The translations under genes were made by a program, and so were the position numbers. 64,000 bases of DNA from Anastatus disparis (taxonomy: Eukaryota > Arthropoda > Insecta > Hymenoptera > Eupelmidae), in the NCBI GenBank assembly GCA_017163975.1, contig JAFFSR010000017.1, positions 434,001 through 498,000 of the forward strand, in the 5' to 3' direction. Shown one piece after another: positions 32,281 through 43,550 of this stretch (position 1 is the stretch's first letter; every line of letters starts with the position of its first letter). The notes below the pieces were generated by a model. The model saw nothing but the letters and a program-made list of their open reading frames with translations. It was not told the DNA's origin and ran no database searches.

Positions 32281-32672
32281 GACCAGGCCGGAGTAGAATC
32301 AGATACCGACCGAGTAACAATTGCGTTTTTTGTTATTTACTCAAATATCAAACGGTGTATCTTCAAATTAAAGGTTAAGCGCAATAGATATTATTATTAT
32401 TATGAATATCTATGCACAAGAAAAAAAAATTCTACCGCTTTGTTTTTAAGAAAAGTAAGGAACGCCGTAATAAAAGTTTATGTTTATAATATTTTCGCAT
32501 TCCTTACTTTTCTCAAAAACAAAGCGGTAGATTTTTTTTCTCTTGTGCATAAATATTTTTAATAATAATATCTATTGCGCTTAACCTTCAATTTGCAGAT
32601 ACACCGATTAACACTTGAGTAAATAACAAAAACCTCAATTATACAAGGACAGCGAATCCGGCCTACTTTTAA
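32277..32672. mobile_element. TTAA-flanked inverted-repeat element 2
   Basis: It shares its left TTAA with element 1. The ends are GACCAGGCCGGA and its relative TCCGGCCTACTT. It is symmetric through TTGTTATTTACTCAA, AAGCGGTAGA and AAGAAAAGTAAGGAA to a centre near 32480. Non-coding. Confidence 0.8.
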
Positions 32673-32724
32673 GTATAATTTACTTATTCATCTATTTTTT
32701 CTATAATTTTTTCTACATTTATCA

Positions 32725-33113
32725 TTAACAGGGGGCCGAACTATCTGTCTTTGTCTAATTGCGTCTTTCATCATTTATATAAACACCATCCGTTGTAGCA
32801 TGAAAAAAATAGTAGCCCCCGCTAGATATTAGTATAATAAGTAAATTTTTTAATAACAATCAAATTATTTTATTGCGTAGTTTTTGAATAATATGAGACC
32901 TACCAAAAAAGATAGGTTATATTTTAGTTTATTTGTAGGTTTGATATTATTCAAAACCTACGCGATAAAATCATTTTCTTAATATTACAAAATTTATTTA
33001 TTATACTAATATCTAGCAGAGGCTACTATTTTTTTCTTGCTACAATGGATGATGTTTATATAAATAATGAAAAACTCTATTAGACAAAGACAGATGGTTC
33101 GGTCTGCTCTTAA
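32725..33113. mobile_element. TTAA-flanked inverted-repeat element 3
   Basis: TTAA at both ends; CAGGGGGCCGAAC versus GTTCGGTCTGCTC. Arms with CTGTCTTTGTCTAAT and ATTAGACAAAGACAG, and ACTAATATCTAGC near the middle. Non-coding. Confidence 0.8.
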
Positions 33114-33297
33114 GAGTGCTCCTTACGATCATCGAAACGCCAACATTCGCTTATTTGTATTTTTGTCGATTGTTATCTTAGGCAACATTTAAAATTATAT
33201 TTATTTAAATATATTGATAGGTGAAAATATACAAAACAAATTTCTCATGGCACTGTAATCAACTAGAAGTTGTAATAGAAGCGGGGAGCACTCTTAA
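33110..33297. mobile_element. TTAA-flanked inverted-repeat element 4
   Basis: Shares the TTAA at 33110-33113 with element 3. Ends GAGTGCTCC and GGAGCACTC, TTAA at 33294-33297; only the ends are inverted. 188 bp, non-coding. Confidence 0.75.
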
Positions 33298-33439
33298 TTT
33301 GTTAGTTAAAACTAATTCAAATTTTTAATTTATTTATTCGCATATTTAATATATTTAATTATAGCAATTATTGTAGCTATTAGATTAAAATAATTTTATA
33401 TAACTCTTAAAATACTTGAAAAAAGGTCAGCGTTTCGTA

Positions 33440-33570
33440 ATAGTATATTACGATACATGTGACTTAAGTGGCCCATTATTGCACGACGTGAAGTTATCGC
33501 CCGAGTGTAGCGAGGGCGATAATCACGTCGTGCAATGGGCCACTTAAGTCTCAAGTATTGTATACTATTT
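33440..33570. repeat. Strong hairpin, 131 bp
   Basis: TTAAGTGGCCCATTATTGCA ... CGTGAAGTTATCGCCC pairs with GGGCGATAATCACGTCGTGC ... GGGCCACTTAA around a 14-nt loop. The flanks ATAGTATATTACGATA and TATTGTATACTAT also pair. TTAA lies at 33464-33467 and 33544-33547, so it may be a further TTAA element. A diverged half copy (CTCATTATTGTATAGCATGA) lies near 34290. Confidence 0.7.
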
Positions 33571-33960
33571 TAAAGCACAATTGTCATAAATCCGCCGCAT
33601 TACATGAGTACTCTTAAAAATCAATAATTAACAAAAACTATGCACTCCACGAATGAAAACTCGTAAAATAATGTAAAATAAAAACGAAAACTGTAAAAGA
33701 GCAAATACAAGGCATTCCGTGAATGATAAATCGAGAAAGGAAAGCAAAAACTATAAATAAAAAAAATTTGAACATTTCATAAATGATAAATCAAAACAGA
33801 AAAATTTTTAAACTGTAATTTCAAATATTTACTTGAATCGTATAATAATGATAATACAATAATACTACCTCTTCGTCTCATATGTTACACTGGTATTAAC
33901 TTTAGTTCTACTCGTATCTTACGTTCTTATTATTGTTATTTAATTTAAAAAATGTACCAG
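33571..33960. other. AT-rich spacer, nothing seen
   Basis: No gene, hairpin or long repeat recognised. Confidence 0.4.
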
Positions 33961-33964
33961 CACA

Positions 33965-34075
33965 TTGGTGGGGTTACGGAACTGCACCTCAGCCGACCAG
34001 CGAAGTTAAGCAGCATTGGGCGCGGTTATTACTTGGATGGGTGACCGCTGCCTATGTTACTTCGTCGATCGATTA
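33965..34075 (+). pseudogene. 5S rRNA-like sequence (pseudogene or 5S-derived SINE head)
   Basis: From about 33985 the sequence follows metazoan 5S rRNA: CCGACCAGCGAAGTTAAGCA (A-box region), GGGCGCGGTTATTACTTGG and GATGGGTGACCGC (intermediate element and C-box). The 5' third and the 3' end have diverged, and the expected terminal stem is not convincing, so it is probably not a functional gene. A pol III-transcribed 5S-derived SINE is possible; no clear tail was found. Confidence 0.75.
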
Positions 34076-35100
34076 GGTGTTTTTTCCTTGTCAACAATGT
34101 GTATATAGGTAAGAGATAAATGTTTCCGGTGTTTAAACCAACGGAATATGACATTAACACCAAAAACAATTTTCGATTACTGGGTGATGTTAGAGCAGAT
34201 TTCGGCCTGAGGTAGAAATCTGGATATAAAGGTCCGCTCGGAAGACTCGCAATCGTCAATAGCCACAGATTTCTCGTGAAAATTAATAGTAGCTCATTAT
34301 TGTATAGCATGAAGTTTGCCGAACATAGTGTGCAATAATAGGCTACTTACACAGTGTGTTATAAAATATTTTTTCTATAAAAATCTATAATCTTTCCATC
34401 ATTATAAATAATACAAAATAAAAATTTATCTCATTTAAAACTAAAATTAGAAAAATTCATTGATAAAACGTTTATTAAAATTTTTCATTTCTGCAAGAAA
34501 AATCGTCAGATACATGGATACAGTTTTATTATATTATATATTAATCACAACTATAAAATCTCCAAAGAGATAAGACTTTTTAAAAAAAATAACTCCTTAA
34601 AGAGAAATTTCCTTTCAGAGATTTATTGACTATAATTGATATATATTTTATTAAAATTATTTTCCTAAATAGGCTGTTTTTTCTAATGAAAATAAAGATG
34701 AAAATTCTTGTAAAAACTTTGTAAAAAATATGTGTATTTATGAAATAGATATCAAATTAAACTAATTTTAATTGAGATTTGAAATGAACTTGTAAAATAA
34801 TTCAATAGAAACTCGTATATTTAAAAAAATTTATTTTAATAGTAAAACTTTGATGAAAAAATTTAAATTTGCGTAATAGTAATCGAATTAAAGTAATTTC
34901 AATTGAAAATCATAAATAACCTACAAAATAATTAAACAGAAATGCATGTCTCTCAAATTAAATTCATGAAAATCATTAGAATCTCTATGATCATAAAGAA
35001 TGCAAATTAAAGATTTATGTTATTCTGACGTCAAGTTGAAAAAAATTTGTATATGTAATTAAATTTTTGAATAATTTTTAGAATTTCGAAAAAAAATCAG
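34076..35100. other. AT-rich region without clear gene
   Basis: A short frame 34029-34310 has no support. Near 34280-34350 a segment resembles one arm of the hairpin at 33440-33570. The rest is A/T-rich with no feature I can support. Confidence 0.4.
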
Positions 35101-35138
35101 TCAAAGCAATGTTTGACTAAACTTGCCAGTAGTATAGG

Positions 35139-35187
35139 ACCTACGATGGGGAGACAGATGACGTCATCCTCCCCATCGTAGGTCCCG
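35139..35187. repeat. Perfect hairpin
   Basis: GGACCTACGATGGGGAG and CTCCCCATCGTAGGTCC pair over 17 bp around a loop containing ATGACGTCAT, itself a palindrome (CRE-like). Confidence 0.8.
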
Positions 35188-35280
35188 TGAGTTTTAACCC
35201 AATAATCCATGATAGGTCGTGATTTTGTGACTCATAAAAATTTTATGAGCCATAAAAACGTGACGTCAATGGGAGAGATA

Positions 35281-36105
35281 GATAGATAGATAGATGATTC
35301 GATTTATTACTGTACATCATGTTGTACAAAAATTAATACAGTATAATAAGTAACAAAATGACAAATAGTAAAAATAAAATAAAATAATAGAAGCACACAA
35401 CTGTAATTAAAATAAGAGTATAAAACAGAAAAACAAAATATAATAATAAAACAAAAAAAATATAATAATAACAAAGGGTGCAAACTTGGCAAGCCCATCC
35501 CAGCTACACCAACGGTAGAGGTCCATTCTCAAGGGAAAGGAAATATGAAAATGAGGATGATTTAAAGTGTGCAATTGAGGATGAGGCTCTCAGTGTTGCA
35601 GGAAGATCATTCCAGAGACGCGAGGATGCTACCAGGAATGACCTTTGAAAGTATTCAGTGACAGCAACAGGTATGGTCAAAGGCCTCACATCACCCCTCA
35701 ATGTCCTCACCGGCTGATTCAACAAGTACCTAGAATACAAATAAGATGGTGTATGTGACGAGAACAACTTATATAGAAATGTAGTAATGAAATAACTTCT
35801 ACGCCCCGCTGTGGATAACCAGTCCAGAGAGGATCTGTAAGAGGAGATGTGCTCACGCCTACCTACACCATAGATATAACGAACACCAGAGTCGATGACT
35901 CTTTGCAGCCTAAGGTCAAGCTCAGCAGAAATATCAGAATAGACAAGACAGCAGTAATCCAGAAGCGGGAATAGCAGTGATTGTATGAGATGCTTACGTA
36001 AAGACAAAGTAGTGCTCTTCCTAGAGAAATTAAGATAACCTCCACTTTTCTGGCTTGTATGAATTTGGTTTAATCTCATCAATAAGTCCTCGTACATCGG
36101 TGCAA
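35281..36105 (-). mobile_element. 5'-truncated LINE (non-LTR retrotransposon) 3' end
   Basis: The frame 36097-35504 encodes ~197 residues typical of the region following the reverse transcriptase in jockey/CR1/L2-like LINEs: SLLFPLLDYCCLVYSD, LQRVIDSGVRYIYG, WLSTAGRRSYF, then RSFLVASSRLWNDLP. A 3' UTR of ~200 bp follows and ends in a (CTAT)n tail at 35281-35296. The polymerase itself is missing. Such 5' truncation is normal for LINE insertions. The clade cannot be fixed from this part. Confidence 0.8.
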
Positions 36106-36719
36106 TATACTAGATCAGATTCGCTGGTGAAGTATGATCGAAACGCTTCTTCTCGGTTTTAATAAAATGTAACGTTTACGTCTTTTTCTAATACATTGAA
36201 AGACTTTAATTGAGAAGCCATTTATTCAGCTGCATCTTTTGCTAATACAGCATTCCTAAACATGTCATTAAGTTGAGCTTGAGAGATCTTTTTTTGACTT
36301 TTCTCTGCACCAGTGGGAACATATTCCTCATCACTGTCTGAAGACAGCTCTTCTTCACTTTTGACGGATTCACTTTCTGCTATCGTCAACGATTCATTTT
36401 CGTCAGTATTGTCGTATGTATGGTCGTTAAGATTTTCTACGTCTTCTTCTGTACCACAATCAACTCGCATGCTATCCATTCCTTGTATAAAGCTGTCTCG
36501 TGAAGCCTTGTCTATCAAACTTTCGACCATTTGCTTCTGTGGTAGAACAACACTAGAAACTGTCGCATACAATATTTTATCTGGTCGCATTTTATTTACC
36601 CCAGTTGCATTTGTCATGCAAGTGTAGCAGTTACTTTTAACTAATGGTTTTTTCCAAATAGCTGGTTTCAGAAACTTTATTTTACTTTTATCTCCAGTTT
36701 TATCGAATTTATGTAACAT
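36106..36719 (-). pseudogene. Fragment of an uncharacterised arthropod gene family
   Basis: From ATG 36719: SKIKFLKPAIWKKPL, SNCYTCMTN (a CxxC element), ILYATVSSVVLP, a long acidic region (DENESLTIAESESVKSEEEL) and SQAQLNDMFRNAVLAK. TAA is at 36222-36224. Coding-like sequence continues beyond the stop (SQLKSFNVLEKDVNVTFY, then a stop, then ESDLVYCTDV) until it is cut at 36106 by the LINE. The pattern WKKP ... CYxC ... followed by a predicted helical segment and a Y-CxDV motif is common in uncharacterised arthropod proteins. Related fragments lie at 37258-37389 and 63828-63960. Confidence 0.5.
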
Positions 36720-36824
36720 TTTAAAAAAAATATATTCTTGGTAATACAGACTATAAAAATAACTTAAAACAACAGTAGGCTGAAGACCACTGGAAGAAGA
36801 AAACTGGAAGTATTCGAATTTCAC

Positions 36825-37257
36825 CTATTTGTACTATTATTTCGTGTATATCATTTCCTTCACTGAGTTACTTCAATTTTCACTGCATTTTTAATGTAGT
36901 CCTTTTAATCCTGCTGCCACGGAAGACACTGGAACGATGGCGACTGCCCGAAAGCGATGTGCAGAATGATATGCTTCCAATCTTCCGTGGTAACGAAGCC
37001 AGCAAGGCGCACTGTCCTCCAGGGGAATGCTAGAACGTGAGAATAATACCGTAGTGTGTCTGACAATGAGTTGACATTGTCCTCGTCAAAGTCGGAGAGC
37101 CCTCGTACTTAGGCCTGAGGAGGTACGAGGGTTATCACCCCTAGGGTGGCTGACTGACCTGCGATCGGAAAAGGAATCATAGCGTGCGGGTTATTTATTA
37201 AATTTATGGGTGATAAGACTAATTTTAATGATATTTAGATCGCTTAGGGATCTCACG
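36825..37257. other. Intergenic region with two hairpins
   Basis: No gene. CCCTCGTAC and GTACGAGGG pair around TTAGGCCTGAGGAG near 37101-37131. CCACGGAAGA and TCTTCCGTGG near 36919-36990 also pair. GC content is higher than the surroundings. Confidence 0.45.
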
Positions 37258-37389
37258 AACAAGTTGATCACGACTGTGTAGGTGATTTCGATAGTTACTG
37301 CTATATTTGTACGGAATATGCGTGGAAAAAACATAAGAAGCAGGTAACTAAAAGGATAAGAGATTTATTAAGAGCATGCTACAAAGTAC
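37258..37389 (+). pseudogene. N-terminal fragment of the same uncharacterised gene family
   Basis: An open stretch encodes VDHDCVGDFDSYCYICTEYA, WKKHKKQVTKRIRDLLRACY and a short basic end before TAA. CYIC with following basic residues is the N-terminal zinc-binding segment of the family whose middle part (CYTC) is found at 36106-36719 (other strand) and 63828-63960. It is cut off by the inverted satellite copy at about 37390. Confidence 0.45.
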
Positions 37390-38590
37390 ATAAAATACGA
37401 GAATAAGCTTTAAAAAAATCGTTTTTCGACCAAAAAGCCTCCTGTAATCTTTTTATTACCATCTTAAACTATAATTTCACCTAGTCATTTACAAAATAAC
37501 CTTAAAAATTTATTCACTGACCAATAGCTTTCTTGGTACTGATTTTTAATCTTATTCAGTACAATTTTTGGCCAAAAGATATGAAATTAACCTCAAAAAT
37601 GCATATAGTAACTAAAAATGACCTCAACTATCATTTTTCTGACGTATTCGAGACAATTCTTTGTATGGTTTCTTTGAAATAACCTCAAAAACATATCGAT
37701 GGATTCTAAGAGCTTCTTACTGAGATTGTTTATATTGTTCAGTGCGATGCTTTGTCCAGCACCACCAAAATATCGCTAAATAATGCGCCTAGCCAGCAGA
37801 AATGTTACATGTTGTGCTACAGCATGATTTAAAAGTAATAAACATCAAAATAGTAATCTAATATTACTAAAAGATTTTACTATTTCAAAGATACATCAGC
37901 GAACCCAGCTTGTGTTAAGGTACAAGCAAGCTGGTGAGTCCCACACAGTATAAAACGTTTGAAATATTTTCGAAATATTTCAAAACATTTCATGCTGTGT
38001 GGGACAGCTCTGTAGTTTATATTTGTTAGTGTTACCGTAGAAGATGTAGTTTCTGATTATATAAAAGAAATCATGCCCTAATAAAAATCCCGTTCTTTAC
38101 GGTATTAACTGTTCGAATTAAAAAATAAAGACAATGATTACATAACACAAGAACGTAACAATAATTTACAAAAATATGCACGTTTAGGCAATCTAAAACT
38201 TAAAATAAATTAATCTGCTATTTTAGTTGATAACGAAAAAAATATTATCTTTATTAAACTTGAAACATGATTAAATTATTAAAAAAATTGTTTATTTTTA
38301 AATTACCAATTTTTTATTCGCTTTCTATTTGTTATTTATTATTTTCCTTTGTAATTCAGTTGAATTCAGTTTTTAATTTTAAAAATAATTATTGAATAAT
38401 AATTTCGGTGGCTCTTTCAAGACACTCCTGTCCTGCCCGTCTTAGGGAGAATCCAGATGACGGAACTTTTCAAGGGGTCGTGCTGTTTCGTGCCGTGCCG
38501 TATTCGTGCCGTTATATGATGGAGTGCTCCATCTACATTATCTCTGCAGCAGCATTAAATGATTTATTTCATATGGAAAATACAATCCCT
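37390..38590 (-). repeat. Inverted copy of the ~1.3-kb repeat unit
   Basis: From ATACGAGAATAAGC to GATTTATTTCAT the sequence is the reverse complement of the tandem units at 55.6-62.8 kb. Shared landmarks are GCGCCTAGCCAGCAGAAATG, the hairpin near 37955-38020, CGTTCTTTACGGTATTAACT and TCTTTCAAGACACTCCTGTC. It is diverged by several percent. It ends at 38590, just before the LINE tail. Confidence 0.85.
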
Positions 38591-38603
38591 ATAATTAATG
38601 AAG

Positions 38604-39382
38604 ATAGATAGATAGATAGATATTAATTTATTTTGTAAAAGAGTACAAAAAGGCATGTAATACATCAAGCAATAAATAATAAATCTGTAAAAAGTATTGC
38701 ACATAATATGATAAGATATCACAGTCAAATATTAAAATTAATATATAATACTGTATCAGTAAGTCACTATGTAAAAGCGATATCACAGACTACTCTAAAT
38801 ACACGCAGAAAGCATGAAAACATAAATTACAATAAAAACAGTCTTGAATATCTATCAGTCATAAAATTAAAATCAAATTAAAATCAAATAACACAATTTA
38901 AAAGATAAAGCATAAAGCATAGTCATGACATCAAATAAAAATAAAATTGGACAAAACAATGCAACAATAAATAATAAAAAAAATAATATAATAATAAAAT
39001 TCAAAGAATAAAAACTTGATACCGAAAATGTCATAACTATTAATAAAAAGAAACAGAATCACTCATTCTTTCTGCATTCATTCAACCATCATTCGTGCTA
39101 ATAAATACATTCACACCTTAAATCTATATATAAGACAAAACAAAATAAATTAACATAAAATTAAAATACTTAAAATTAAGATCACTCGAGGTCGAGTAAG
39201 TACCTCCTCAAAGCCGATTTGAACCTGCCGAGCGATGGAAGATTTTTTATATCGGCAGGCAGGGAGTTCCAAAAATGCGCACCTTGAACTTGAAAGGAAT
39301 TTCTTCCAGTCTCAGTACGCATGAAGGGCACCGCGAAGTCCTTAATCTCTCCCATAGTGGCTAGCCTAGGTAGTGGTGAAGA
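38604..39382 (-). mobile_element. 5'-truncated LINE 3' end, second family member
   Basis: A (TATC)n tail at 38604-38623 and a ~560-bp AT-rich 3' UTR follow a short coding end on the minus strand (about 39382-39183). This reads RLATMGEIKDFAVP, RNSFQVQGAHFWNSLPADI and SLGRFKSALRRYLLD, the usual C-terminal end of LINE ORF2 proteins. It is truncated in the middle of the gene. The tail type matches the LINE at 35281, so both probably belong to related clades. Confidence 0.75.
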
Positions 39383-39755
39383 TTGAAAAGAAATATAAAA
39401 AGAATAAGTTATTCTTTATTAATATAAAATATTGTAATTTTTTATGATTAAAAATATTTTTTTGATTATAGACAAAATTAAAAATCAAATTTAAAAATTA
39501 TTTTTCATACCATTAAATTCACTTGAAGATATCTCCTATATAGCATGAAATATTTCCTAAATATTTCATACATCATTCCGAAAGATTAATTTGAAATATT
39601 ACATAATATATTCAGGAAATCTTTCAAAAATAATAATAAAATATTTCTAAGACTATATCGTGACTGAAGTCAACTACCTCGATATGGCCTACCAGGCCGA
39701 CACAGGGAGGTAATATTTTAAGTATCGACATACCCCCGCCAATAACAGTTTTATT
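39383..39755. other. AT-rich sequence with AAATATTTC repeats
   Basis: No gene. It contains many copies of GAAATATTTC-like words, similar to those at 40.25-40.42 kb; together they look like the arms of a larger decayed inverted repeat around the MITE at 39756. CTACCTCGATATGG (39673) and ATATCGAGGTAGTT (40212) also form an inverted pair. Confidence 0.4.
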
Positions 39756-39956
39756 TAAGGTTGCCAGATGTACTGATTTTTCAAAAATTATTTTGTTTAT
39801 ATATTTGCAAATATACACGTATATACATATAAATATAAAATTCTTTTAAAAAATAGTATAAGTTTAAAAGGAATTATGCTTATATGTATGTACTTGTATA
39901 TTTGCAAATATATAAACAAAATAATTTTTGAAAAATCAGTACATCTGGCAACCTTA
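39756..39956. mobile_element. 201-bp MITE
   Basis: Ends TAAGGTTGCCAGATGTACTG and the exact complement CAGTACATCTGGCAACCTTA. Arms of ~85 bp with TTGTTTATATATTTGCAAAT in both. No clear target duplication. Confidence 0.8.
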
Positions 39957-40489
39957 TTTTATTCGAATTGAGAAATAGTTTCTTACGCTCTGATAATTGC
40001 CAAGGGGCGCACTACATTTTTTCGCTTTGAATTCAGCCTTCGTTTATATTCTTGTCTTCAAATCCATGTTTTTCCTATCAATAAAAGTTTAAGAAACTCG
40101 TGACCATATAGAAAATGTTGGATATCAATTCCAGGGCTCAAGAGTTATTAGATATGAAAGGGATCAGCTTCGAGCATTGACGGAGGGGTATGGCCATTAA
40201 AAGAGCGATCATATCGAGGTAGTTAACTGTATATTCATACAGATTTCTTCAAAGATTTATGAAATATTTCACGAAATATTCTCGAAATATTTCTAAAATA
40301 TTTTTTAAAAAATATTAATTTACGGATTTCTGAAATATTTTAAATAATTCATGGATTGTTTATAATTATTTATAAATCTTACATGAAATATTTCTAAAAC
40401 ATATCTTGAAAAATTTGATGAAAGATTTAATGGATATTGTAAAAATTGTCAATAAAAGATTTATAATTATTAATAAATCCTTCGCAAAA
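39957..40489. other. AT-rich sequence, nothing coding
   Basis: Continuation of the decayed inverted repeat with AAATATTTC words. No gene seen. Confidence 0.4.
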
Positions 40490-40549
40490 TGTCTCTCCGG
40501 TCGGAAAACGATTTTTTAAAGCTTATTCTCGTATTTTATGGATGTATAT

Positions 40550-42298
40550 CGACGCCTCCTAATCATAAGATTCTACTTCAGAAGTGCTCGCAACAAAATG
40601 CTATTTCAAATCCAACTCAATAAAAGTCTCTTTCGAATCATAATGCAACACAATGCTGATTCCCGTAACGCGTCAACAAAATTCTCCTTCACAGACCAGT
40701 GCAACATAATTCTATTTCGGTGACCAATGCAATACAATTCTCATTCAAGATCAGTACAATATAATTCTAACTCGTCGAACAGCGCAACAAAATTCTACTT
40801 CGGATCTTAGAACAACAAAATTCTGTTTTGTAAATATTAATTTATAATATTAATCAATTTATTATTATTATAATTCAAAACTTTTGATTTCTACGACAAC
40901 ATTTTTACAAAATAAATCTTTTTGTTGTTTCATACTTTATTATGTTTTATTATTAATAATTAATAGTTATAATTTCCTATTAAAATTAAATTACTACTAC
41001 ACCTATGTACACCTTCTACTTACTATTTAAGTGTTTTTTACAACTGCAAAAGTATTAGATCTATAAGTTTAAGTGCTTAAAACTTGACAAAAAAAAATGT
41101 ATAAATTTTTTTAAAAAGTAGCTGCATACAGAATTTTTGAAGTCCTTTTCAAATCTTTTTTCAAATTTTTTCTAGCTCAATTATTAAAAAAACTACAGCT
41201 GATTGAACAAAAATGCAAAAGTGAAAAAATTTTAAAATTACCTAAGCGGCTATTTTTTTTTTACATATAATTAAAAAAATGTAAGTAAGCCAAAAAGAAA
41301 GCTTTAAAGAATACTTTAAAATGCTTTTTTAAAATTTTTTCTAGGATCAAAATTGAAGGAGATACGCTTTTTCAAAGTCGAAGCAAAAATTTGATAACCT
41401 GCTCAGAATTATTGGCCGGTACTGTACATAAAAATATTATCATACGACGAAAAATTCAAACTTTTAGTAGTAAGAATAGCTATGTCAAAGCTATTAATAT
41501 TTTCAACAGTTTTCCAAATAAACTGAAAAAGATAAAAAATTTCTAAACTTATTCATCATTTATTTTCATTAAATAATTATCGTATGTTTATATATAAGAA
41601 TGTATTTGATAATATAATGTACATCGGCAAATCTTCAAAACTTTTAACTTTCTCATGATGTTTTTGAATAATTTTTTTTCAATAACTGAAAAGTGAAAAG
41701 TTTCAGAGACAAGCCTATATATTAGAGTGGAGCGAAAAAAAAATATAAAAACAAGTCCCCTTAAAATGATTCTATTTAGTCCAAAGAGTAGCTGTGAATT
41801 TTTTCAGATTGTTATTTCACGTAGAACATTTTAAGAATGTCCGAGTTTTTTCGTACGTGCTTATTGAATATATTCATATTTATATCACTATATATTTTTT
41901 TGTATTAATAGCATTAAAATATAATATCATTACTGTTTAATACAATATATTTTAATAATAATAGATTATCAATTATGCATGCTAATAATTTAGAACAATC
42001 GTAAATTTTTATTTCTGCGAAACAGAATTTTGTTGTTCTAACATCCGTAGTAGAATTTTCTTGCGCTGTCCGACGAGTTAGAATTATATTGTACTGAGCT
42101 CGAATGAGAATTGTATTGCATTGGTCACCGAAATAGAATTATGTTGCACTGGTCTGTGAAGGAGAATTTTGTTGACGCGTTACGGGAATCAGCATTGTGT
42201 TGCATTATGATTCGAATGAGACTTTTATTGAATCGGATTTGAAATAGCATTTTGTTGCGAGCACTTCTGAAGTAGAATCTTATGATTAGGAGGCGTCG
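40550..42298. mobile_element. 1,749-bp foldback transposon with repeat-built arms
   Basis: Ends CGACGCCTCCTAATCATAAG and complement; target duplication ATAT at 40546-40549 and 42299-42302. The intact target (GGATGTATATGATATAAATC) is seen in other satellite units. Each arm (~290 bp) is a degenerate tandem array of a ~30-33-bp unit with the core CAACAAAATTCTACTTCG, about nine units. The centre is AT-rich and non-coding. Confidence 0.9.
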
Positions 42299-42763
42299 AT
42301 ATGATATAAATCCGACTGAATATCGATATTTATGAAATTTTTTCGGTCACTGAATGTGTATTTGGTGTTATTTTCATGATCAGAATGCAATAGAGCCTCT
42401 AAAATGCTATAAATCCACATGAAATAAATCATTCGATGCTGCTGCAGAGATAATGTAGATGGAGCACTCCATCATATAACGGCACGAATACGGCACGGCA
42501 CGGAACAGCGCGACCCCTTGAAAAGTTCCGTCATCTGGATTCTCCCTAAGACGGGCAGGACAGGAGTGTCTTGAAAGAGCCACCGAAATTATTATTAAAT
42601 AATTATTTTTAAAATTAAAAAATGAATTCAACTGAATTACAAAGGAAAATAATAAATAACAAATAGAAAGCGAATAAAAAATTGGTAATTTAAAAATAAA
42701 CAATTTTTTTAATAATTTAATCATGTTTCAAGTTTAATGAAGATAATATTTTTTTCATTATCA

Positions 42764-43550
42764 TGTTACGTCACAACGTATCTTTTATATTACTTTTTAA
42801 TTTACAATTTTTAAAATATCTTTTCATTAATATGACATTGATGAACTAATTAAACGGTTATCGAACAATAAAAGAATGTGTTAACCTAAGCAGTAAAGAA
42901 AACTTTAAGTTGATATTAAGCAACAAAATTCGTTGTTTCAAAATTACTAAGTCATAAAACAAGCAAGATCCACTTATTTTATAATGAAATCATGTCAAGA
43001 TAAATCTTATAAAAGCCAACTGCAATTAACGAGGGGGGGCATTACCCCAGGATCATCGTTGGTACCAAGTCGTAAATCCTGTAGTTCAAATTCAAATTCA
43101 AATTCAAATTCAAATTCTAATAAAGTTATTGTATTCAATATTTAATTATTTTTACAAGTGTCAATAAATATCTTAAAAGTTTCTTATATTCGACTCGAGT
43201 CTTATTTTTAATCGTGCCTATATCTATTCTTTGTTTGTCTGTATCCAGCCTTCATCTACTTGAATCAATCAAGGTAAGAATATTCAATTTATATATTCTC
43301 TATTCAAGTACTCTAAATAAATATCCTGCAATATATTTCAATTTGTGAGAAACGATTTACTCAATTAAATATTGGTGGAGTTCAATTTACCACTAGATTA
43401 TACATATATTTATCTTTCATAATTATAATTTAATAATAAATTCAATTATTTCAAATTAATTCAAATTCATATTTAAAAATCATACAAAAATATTCAACAT
43501 AATAAAATCATACACTTTTATTTAGTCCTGGTGAAAGCCAGGACTTAACA
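42764..43550 (+). repeat. 5' LTR
   Basis: TG...CA-bounded, 787 bp. It contains a TATA box TATAAAAG at 43008-43015, a (CAAATT)n run near 43090-43117 and a polyadenylation signal AATAAA at 43119-43124, suggesting U3 of about 275 bp with transcription starting near 43040. Confidence 0.95.

Noticed and set aside
34029..34310. 93-codon minus-strand frame overlapping the 5S-like region
   Set aside because: It overlaps non-coding RNA-derived sequence and has no domain pattern.
40550..40840. Second CRISPR-like periodic array
   Set aside because: Degenerate tandem units in a transposon arm, mirrored at the other end.
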